10,793 nt of DNA from an uncultured Eubacteriales bacterium (GTDB lineage Bacteria > Bacillota > Clostridia > Lachnospirales > CAG-274): the NCBI GenBank assembly GCA_902497185.1, contig CABVEG010000037.1, positions 1-10,793 on the forward strand, in the 5' to 3' direction. A program made the translations under genes and the position numbers. Below, piece after piece: positions 5,982 to 10,793 of the stretch. The notes below the pieces were generated by a model that saw only the letters and a program-made list of their open reading frames with translations, searched no databases and was not told the DNA's origin. Position 1 is the first letter of the stretch. Each line of letters begins with the position of its first letter.

Positions 5982-6224
5982 ATGGAGATTTTCGTATGTG
6001 TAGGAAGCTCATGTCATTTAAAAGGCTCAAAGACTGTTATTGACAGGCTTACGGAATTAATTAAAGATAATGGACTTGAAGGCAAGGTTATTTTAAAGGG
6101 GTCTTTTTGTATGGGACAGTGCAGTCACGAAGGTGTTTCTGTCAAGATTAATAATGAAATTTACTCTGTTACTGAAGAAGATATTGAAATGTTCTTTAAT
6201 AAGAAAATTTTACCTAAGGCATAA
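5982..6224 (+). CDS. Thioredoxin-like [2Fe-2S] ferredoxin-domain protein, first gene of the hydrogenase operon
   Basis: This small 80-aa cytosolic protein belongs to the thioredoxin-fold [2Fe-2S] group related to the NuoE/HndA cluster domain. Four cysteines occur in the spacing CVGSSC (Cys6, Cys11) and CMGQC (Cys43, Cys47), as expected for one [2Fe-2S] cluster. The protein probably passes electrons to or from the hydrogenases encoded next. There are two possible starts. AAGGAGG (5964-5970) is only 2 nt from the ATG at 5973 but 11 nt from the ATG at 5982. I prefer 5982 because MEIFVCVGSSCHLKG begins just before the first strand, as is usual for the family; the longer form would be 83 aa. It is 14 nt ahead of the next gene. 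It resembles the small protein that heads the hfs-type and Thermotoga HydS clusters, from memory. Confidence 0.85.
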   Translation: MEIFVCVGSSCHLKGSKTVIDRLTELIKDNGLEGKVILKGSFCMGQCSHEGVSVKINNEIYSVTEEDIEMFFNKKILPKA

Positions 6225-6238
6225 ATCGGGGGTTTTAT

Positions 6239-7972
6239 ATGAGCTACATCAAGGTCAGAAAGGCAAATTGTAAAAATTGCTATAAGTGCCTTAAAAACTG
6301 TATTGTTAAATCAATTAAATATGTTAATGATAAGGTGGAAATTATTGAGGATGGCTGTATACTTTGTGGAGTGTGTATGACTACCTGTCCGCAAAAAGCA
6401 AAAAAGGTTCAAAATGACATTGAGTTTATTAAGGAATATATTGAAGATCCTGATATAACCACTGTTGTAAGCCTTGATCCAAGCTATGTTGCTGCCTTTG
6501 GCGAAAATGCGCCTGCTCTTGCATGGGCACTTAAAAAGCTGGGGTTTGACTATGTTGAGGAGGCTGCCATAGGTGCAAAATATGTGACAAAGGAATATTT
6601 GCGCCTCATTAAGGAAGGAAAAATTGAAAATATCATTTCATCTGCCTGTCCAAGTATTAATATGTATGTGCAGAAATATTATCCCGACCTTGTTAAGTGG
6701 CTTGCTCCGGTTATGTCACCTGCCCTTGTTCACGGCAGAATTATTAAAGAGCAGCGAGGCAATGATGTTAAGGTTATTCACATTACACCCTGTCTTTCAA
6801 GAATTAAGGAATGTGAAGAAAGTGAATTTGTAGACGGAGTTATTACATATGAGCAGCTTATGAAGTGGCTTCTTGATGCCGATGTTACTCCTGAAACGGA
6901 ACTTTCGGAGGAGCATGAAGATAACGGCTTTGACAATGAGGCAGGGTATTCAAGAATTTATCCTATTGTAGACGGTATTGTATATGATTTGCAGCATCAG
7001 TACTGTAAGTTTACGGGAACTGAGTACATAGAGGGCTATGACCTTGTTGCTGTAAGCGGATTGGGAAATGTAACAAAAATTTTAGACGAGATGCAAAAGG
7101 GCAATATTAAGCATGCCTTTGTTGAGGCTCATTCCTGTTATGGCGGCTGCGTAAACGGTCCTTTTATGCCTAAGATGCGTTCCACAGGCTATAAGGCAAG
7201 AATTGAAGTTAAAAATTATGCCGATAATGCTCACCGTTCAAAGCACTATGATGTGTCCAGTGTTAAAACTGAGTATAAGGCAATGCCTGTTCATCAGGAT
7301 ATGCCAAGTGAAGAAGAAATAAGAGCAATACTTGCACAAATTGGCAAGTATTCAAAGGCTCAGGAGCTTAACTGTGGAAGCTGCGGTTATGCCACCTGCC
7401 GTGAAAAGGCAATAGCAGTTTATCAGAAAAAGGCAGACCTCTATATATGTATGCCTTATATGACAGATATTAATCAGGCAATGAGTAATGTTACGTTAAG
7501 CCTAACACCTAATTATATTATTGCTGTAGACAGTGATATGTATATTAAGGAATTTAATGTGGCAGCGCAAAAGCTTTTTAAAATAACAAGGCTTGCTGCA
7601 CTTAATCAAAGGCTTTCAAACTTTATAGATACTACTGATTTTGAACAGGTTATTGCAAATAAAAGCGGAATTTATGATAAAAAGGTATCCTATCCCGAGC
7701 TTAATATTGTAACGGAGCAGACTATAGTTTATTCAAGTGAAAGAAATATGGCTATTGCAATTATTAAGGACGTTACTCAGGAGGAGAAAGACAAAGAAAC
7801 ACTTTATAAGAGAAAAATAGAATCCGTTAAAATGGCACAGAGAGTTATTGATAAGCAAATGGTAGTTGCTCAGCAGATTGCAAGCCTTTTAGGTGAAACA
7901 ACTGCTGAAACAAAGGTTACTCTTAACAAGCTTAAGAATTTAATTGATGCAGAGGAAATGAATAATGGCTGA
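6239..7972 (+). CDS. hydS: HydS-like putative sensory [FeFe] hydrogenase (group C) with PAS domain
   Basis: This 577-aa protein is probably an H2 or redox sensor. Domains in order: a 2x[4Fe-4S] ferredoxin (Cys11/14/17/21 and Cys40/43/46/50); an H-cluster domain (about 75-335); a PF04060-like [4Fe-4S] motif (Cys379, 382, 387, 404, spacing 2-4-16); a PAS domain (about 415-515); and a helical tail. All four H-cluster cysteines remain: Cys137 (SSACPS), Cys185 (TPCLSR), Cys300 and Cys304 (SCYGGC). However, the proton-shuttling Cys of TSCCP is Ala136, the active-site Lys of L2 is Arg188, and the two conserved Met are Thr183 and His298. Ala at the first position is known in Thermotoga maritima HydS, which is slow and considered sensory. 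The PAS has no Cys or His, so a His- or Cys-ligated heme there is unlikely. A weak GGGGG-type ribosome site precedes it. It overlaps the phosphatase gene by 8 nt. Confidence 0.9.
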   Translation: MSYIKVRKANCKNCYKCLKNCIVKSIKYVNDKVEIIEDGCILCGVCMTTCPQKAKKVQNDIEFIKEYIEDPDITTVVSLDPSYVAAFGENAPALAWALKKLGFDYVEEAAIGAKYVTKEYLRLIKEGKIENIISSACPSINMYVQKYYPDLVKWLAPVMSPALVHGRIIKEQRGNDVKVIHITPCLSRIKECEESEFVDGVITYEQLMKWLLDADVTPETELSEEHEDNGFDNEAGYSRIYPIVDGIVYDLQHQYCKFTGTEYIEGYDLVAVSGLGNVTKILDEMQKGNIKHAFVEAHSCYGGCVNGPFMPKMRSTGYKARIEVKNYADNAHRSKHYDVSSVKTEYKAMPVHQDMPSEEEIRAILAQIGKYSKAQELNCGSCGYATCREKAIAVYQKKADLYICMPYMTDINQAMSNVTLSLTPNYIIAVDSDMYIKEFNVAAQKLFKITRLAALNQRLSNFIDTTDFEQVIANKSGIYDKKVSYPELNIVTEQTIVYSSERNMAIAIIKDVTQEEKDKETLYKRKIESVKMAQRVIDKQMVVAQQIASLLGETTAETKVTLNKLKNLIDAEEMNNG

Positions 7973-9143
7973 TAAGGTATATGTTGACGCAACCTATAAA
8001 AGCTTAATTAAATATAATGAGGAGCTTTGTGGTGATAATGTTGAAATCGTCAAAAATGATGACAGATATATCGTTGTTCTTTCAGATGGCTTAGGAAGTG
8101 GTGTTAAGGCAAATATTCTCTCAACACTTACGGCAAAGATTATTTCCACAATGCTTTATGAGGGCTCCAGTATTGAGGACACTGTTGATACCATTGTGCA
8201 TACTCTGCCTATATGTAATGTAAGAAAGGTTGCTTATTCTACATTTATAATTTTGCAGATTGACTATGACGGAAATGCTTATCTTGTTGAGTTTGATGCT
8301 CCCGGCTGTATATTTGTAAGGGATGGGAAGCTTGTCCCTATTGAATATACTCATAGGGAAATTGCAGGCAAGGCAATAAGAGAGGCAAGGTTTACTGTAA
8401 AGCCTGACGATGTTCTTACACTTATGAGTGACGGTGTTGTATACGCAGGCATAGGCTATCTTATGAATCTTGGCTGGACTTGGGAAAATGTATGTGAATT
8501 TGTAACAGGCAGAGTAAGACCGGGAATCACATCGGCAAGACTTACAAATATGCTTAGTGACACCTGTAACCAGCTTTATATGAATAAGCCCGGAGATGAT
8601 ACTACTGTTGCTACAGTGAGAATTGTGCCTGAAAAGATTGTAAGTCTTTACAGTGGACCGCCTGTTGACCCGAGAAATGACGAAAGACTTGTTACGGAAT
8701 TTATGATGGTGGAGGGTAAAAAGATTGTCTGCGGCGGAAGCTCTGCCAATATTGTAAGCAGAGTTCTTAAAGAACCTCTGACGCCAAGTCTTGAATATAT
8801 CGATCCGGAAATTCCGCCGACTGCTGAAATTCCAAGTATTGACCTTGTTACGGAAGGTGTTATTACTCTTAAAAAGACTGTTGATATTATTAGGGATTAT
8901 GTGGAAAATCCTACAGACAAAAGTGTAATAATGAGGCTTGACAGAAAAAACGGTGCTTCATTAATTGCCAGAATGTTAATTGAGGAATGTACACATTTCC
9001 ATATGTTTATTGGACAAAAAATAAATCCGGCACATCAGAATCCTGATTTGCCAGTTGATTTAAGTATAAAGATGATTATTATGGACGAGCTTTACAGCCT
9101 TATGTTAAAGGCAGGTAAAGTTGTTAAGCGTAATTACTATTAA
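7965..9143 (+). CDS. SpoIIE-family (PP2C-type) serine/threonine phosphatase
   Basis: This 392-aa protein carries a metal-dependent PP2C-like phosphatase domain of the SpoIIE type in its N-terminal half (about 10-222). The metal-binding acidic residues are visible: Asp41 in LSDGLGSGVKA, Asp156 in LMSDGV, and Asp211-Asp212 in GDDTTV, so the enzyme should be active. The C-terminal part (about 225-392) is an extra region I do not recognise; it has no transmembrane segment, so the protein should be cytosolic. Its ATG lies inside the end of hydS (8-nt overlap) with AGAGGA 8 nt upstream, which implies translational coupling and matched amounts of the two proteins. SpoIIE phosphatases normally act on phosphorylated STAS-domain anti-anti-sigma factors or similar proteins. 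No such partner or kinase is encoded in this window, so its target is unknown. Confidence 0.9.
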   Translation: MADKVYVDATYKSLIKYNEELCGDNVEIVKNDDRYIVVLSDGLGSGVKANILSTLTAKIISTMLYEGSSIEDTVDTIVHTLPICNVRKVAYSTFIILQIDYDGNAYLVEFDAPGCIFVRDGKLVPIEYTHREIAGKAIREARFTVKPDDVLTLMSDGVVYAGIGYLMNLGWTWENVCEFVTGRVRPGITSARLTNMLSDTCNQLYMNKPGDDTTVATVRIVPEKIVSLYSGPPVDPRNDERLVTEFMMVEGKKIVCGGSSANIVSRVLKEPLTPSLEYIDPEIPPTAEIPSIDLVTEGVITLKKTVDIIRDYVENPTDKSVIMRLDRKNGASLIARMLIEECTHFHMFIGQKINPAHQNPDLPVDLSIKMIIMDELYSLMLKAGKVVKRNYY

Positions 9144-9166
9144 TATTTATAAGGAGGTTTATTCCA

Positions 9167-10633
9167 ATGGAATCAATTACAGACATTAATCAGATTAAAA
9201 ATGCCGTGCTTTATAAAGTAGCTGAATATGCCTATGAGGGTACTCTTGAGGATAAAATGGAGGGTATTCCTTATGAATTAACTGACCCTATAGCTCCAAG
9301 TTTTCGTTGCTGTGTTTACAGAGAAAGAGAAATTTTAAGACAGAGAGTAAGACTTGCAATGGGTCGACTTCCATCTGATTTGCACTATGAAAAAACTGAT
9401 AATACACAGATTGTACACGTTATGAAGGCTGCCTGTGAGGGCTGTCCTATTGACAGAGTTACAGTTACAAATAACTGCCAGAATTGTCTTGCCCAAAGAT
9501 GTATGAAAGCCTGTAAGTTTGGAGCTATTATTCACACACCAAACGGTGCTTATATTGACAAGACTAAGTGTAAGAATTGCGGTGCCTGTGTTAAAGCCTG
9601 TCCTTACAATGCTATTGTGGATATTGAAAGACCTTGTATTAAGGCATGCCCTGTTAATGCTGTTGATATGGATGAGCACGATCTTGCAAAGATTGATGAG
9701 GATAAGTGTATTAACTGTGGTCAGTGTGTATCTAAATGTCCTTTCGGTGCTATTGGTGCTGCATCAATGATGACTAATGTTATTAATTCAATAAGAAGTA
9801 ACCCTGAGCATACTTATGCAATGATTGCACCTTCTATTGAAGGTCAGTTTGGTACTGCCACTATCCCTCAGCTTAAAAAGGCAATTGTTGATTTAGGCTT
9901 TAAGGATTGCTATGAGGTTGCTTTAGGCGGTGACGCTGTTGCTTGGAGAGAGGCGGAGGAGTTAATTGAAAATGTTGAAAAAGGAAATAAGATGACTACC
10001 TCCTGTTGTCCTGCCTTTTATAATTTGGTAATGAAGCATTACCCTGAGGTTAAGGATAAGGTTTCAACAACGGGTTCACCTATGATTGCATCTGCAAAGG
10101 CTATAAGAGCTATGGACCCTGAGGCGGAGGTTGTGTTTATAGGACCTTGTATTGCAAAGAAGAATGAAGTTGTTTCAAGATATATGGGTGAGATTAGTGC
10201 AGCAATGACTCTTGACGAACTTAATGCAATGTTTGCTGTTAAAAATATTGACCCAACATCTTATGAGGATGGCGACCAGCTTGCTACACGTTATGGTAAG
10301 GGCTTTGCAAGAAGTGGTGGTGTATCTGCTGCCGTATTAAAGGTTGTTGAAGAAAAGGGTATTGAAAATAAGCCTAAGGTTAAGGTATGTAATGGTGCTG
10401 CTGAATGTAAGGTGGCTTTACAGCTGTTAAAGCTTGGCAGACTTCAGGAGGATATTATTGAAGGTATGGCTTGCGAGGGAGGCTGTGTAAATGGTCCTAT
10501 GCGTCAGTATGACCTTATTGACAGCCGAAAGGTATTTGATAAGAATGTAAATGTTGCAAATACTGAAATTATTAATACCTGTAAGGAAAACGGATATGAA
10601 AATTTGAACATTCATGTACATAACCGTGATTAA
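9167..10633 (+). CDS. [FeFe] hydrogenase, group B-like, catalytic
   Basis: This 488-aa enzyme should interconvert protons and H2 using ferredoxin electrons. The N-terminal third is packed with cysteines: C90-x2-C93; C104/107/112/116; C135/138/141/145; C157-x3-C161; and C181/184/187/191. These could hold four [4Fe-4S] clusters if the two pairs combine. The H-cluster domain has L1 TSCCPAF (278-284: Cys280 proton shuttle, Cys281 ligand), L2 GPCIAKKNE (326-334: Cys328, Lys331, Glu334) and L3 GMACEGGCVNGP (433-444: Cys436, Cys440). The Gly in place of Met in L2 and the GGCVNGP ending point to group B rather than the classic group A enzymes. The long N-terminal region before the first cluster has no recognised domain. 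AAGGAGG lies 9 nt before the ATG. It is last in the operon, 23 nt after the phosphatase gene, and corresponds in position to the catalytic gene of hfs-type clusters. Confidence 0.93.
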   Translation: MESITDINQIKNAVLYKVAEYAYEGTLEDKMEGIPYELTDPIAPSFRCCVYREREILRQRVRLAMGRLPSDLHYEKTDNTQIVHVMKAACEGCPIDRVTVTNNCQNCLAQRCMKACKFGAIIHTPNGAYIDKTKCKNCGACVKACPYNAIVDIERPCIKACPVNAVDMDEHDLAKIDEDKCINCGQCVSKCPFGAIGAASMMTNVINSIRSNPEHTYAMIAPSIEGQFGTATIPQLKKAIVDLGFKDCYEVALGGDAVAWREAEELIENVEKGNKMTTSCCPAFYNLVMKHYPEVKDKVSTTGSPMIASAKAIRAMDPEAEVVFIGPCIAKKNEVVSRYMGEISAAMTLDELNAMFAVKNIDPTSYEDGDQLATRYGKGFARSGGVSAAVLKVVEEKGIENKPKVKVCNGAAECKVALQLLKLGRLQEDIIEGMACEGGCVNGPMRQYDLIDSRKVFDKNVNVANTEIINTCKENGYENLNIHVHNRD

Positions 10634-10645
10634 TTGAAATTTTTT

Positions 10646-10670
10646 AAGGCTCTCTTATGAGAGCCTTTTT
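10646..10670 (+). terminator. Intrinsic terminator of the hydrogenase operon
   Basis: AAGGCTCTC (10646-10654) pairs perfectly with GAGAGCCTT (10659-10667) around a TTAT loop, and the T-run extends to 10670. It begins 12 nt after the stop codon of the group B-like hydrogenase gene. Confidence 0.95.
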
Positions 10671-10678
10671 GTAAAAAG

Positions 10679-10729
10679 CTCCAAAACGTGACAAAAGACA
10701 GCGTGGAGAGAGCTGTCTTTTGTCTGGAG
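10679..10729 (+). repeat. Long hairpin downstream of the operon, outer stem covering a ribosome site
   Basis: GACAAAAGACAGC (10690-10702) and GCTGTCTTTTGTC (10712-10724) form a perfect 13-bp stem with the 9-nt loop GTGGAGAGA. Outside it CTCCA (10679-10683) pairs with TGGAG (10725-10729) across a one-sided 6-nt bulge. No T-run follows, so it is not a typical terminator. The outer pairing would mask the GGAG in front of the ATG at 10738. Confidence 0.55.
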
Positions 10730-10737
10730 AGTTGTAT

Positions 10738-10785
10738 ATGAATAATAGAGTTTGGCAAATTAATACAAACCAAAATCAAATATAG
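10738..10785 (+). CDS. Possible 15-codon leader ORF (MNNRVWQINTNQNQI)
   Basis: An ATG with GGAGAG 6-7 nt upstream opens a 15-codon frame ending in TAG. Five of the fifteen residues are Asn and three are Gln. The ribosome site is the right arm of the preceding hairpin's outer stem. It could be a leader peptide for a gene beyond the window edge, or a chance ORF. No promoter between the operon terminator and this ORF is evident, and the peptide is not one I recognise. Confidence 0.25.
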   Translation: MNNRVWQINTNQNQI

Positions 10786-10793
10786 TTTACATA

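Noticed and set aside
7965..7972. Frameshift splitting one long hydS-phosphatase gene
   Set aside because: Both proteins have complete domains, and the second ATG has its own ribosome site (AGAGGA), so the overlap is normal operon coupling.
9335..9679. Open frame of 114 codons on the minus strand inside the group B-like hydrogenase gene
   Set aside because: It is antisense to a well-conserved gene, lacks a ribosome site and gives no recognisable protein.

Overview
The window looks like chromosomal DNA of a strictly anaerobic, low-GC Gram-positive bacterium (class Clostridia; a Lachnospiraceae-type gut or fermentative organism is my best guess, by inference). The basis is the AT-rich sequence, near-consensus sigma-A promoters, strong AAGGAGG-type ribosome sites, short intrinsic terminators and an oxygen-sensitive [FeFe]-hydrogenase operon. 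I see no transposase, phage gene, CRISPR array, tRNA or rRNA.

Layout. (1) Positions 2-826, plus strand: the 3' part of a sodium:neurotransmitter-symporter (NSS/SNF) family transporter, closed by a hairpin facing the next, convergent gene. (2) Positions 878-3587, minus strand: deoB (phosphopentomutase) and thrC (threonine synthase). A terminator lies between them and each has its own promoter, so they are not one operon. (3) nrdR (3763-4221, plus) is divergent from thrC. The 175-bp spacer holds two back-to-back promoters, a 32-bp dyad over the thrC start region and a smaller inverted repeat. (4) A GNAT acetyltransferase (4351-4824, minus) is divergent from a LysR-type regulator (4934-5803, plus). 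Their candidate -10 boxes overlap inside one 12-bp palindrome.

(5) The most interesting part is the four-gene operon at 5982-10633, plus strand. It starts from a perfect TTGACA-17-TATAAT promoter and ends at a strong terminator. The genes are a small thioredoxin-fold [2Fe-2S] protein; a HydS-like (group C, putatively sensory) [FeFe] hydrogenase with a PAS domain; a SpoIIE/PP2C-type serine/threonine phosphatase overlapping hydS by 8 nt; and a group B-like [FeFe] hydrogenase that appears catalytically complete. The sensory protein keeps the four H-cluster cysteines but has Ala where catalytic hydrogenases carry the proton-shuttling Cys. The second hydrogenase keeps that Cys. The simplest reading, which is inference, is that HydS senses H2 or redox state, signals through PAS and a helical tail to the phosphatase, and so tunes hydrogen metabolism. 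The order resembles the hfs-type hydrogenase clusters known from thermophilic Firmicutes, so the layout is not new, but the target of the phosphatase is not evident here. No HydE/F/G maturation genes lie in the window. A Rex-like operator overlaps the operon promoter, and the short leader could fold over the first ribosome site.

(6) After the operon terminator there is no recognisable gene. The tail holds a long hairpin whose outer stem would pair with a ribosome site in front of a 15-codon ORF.
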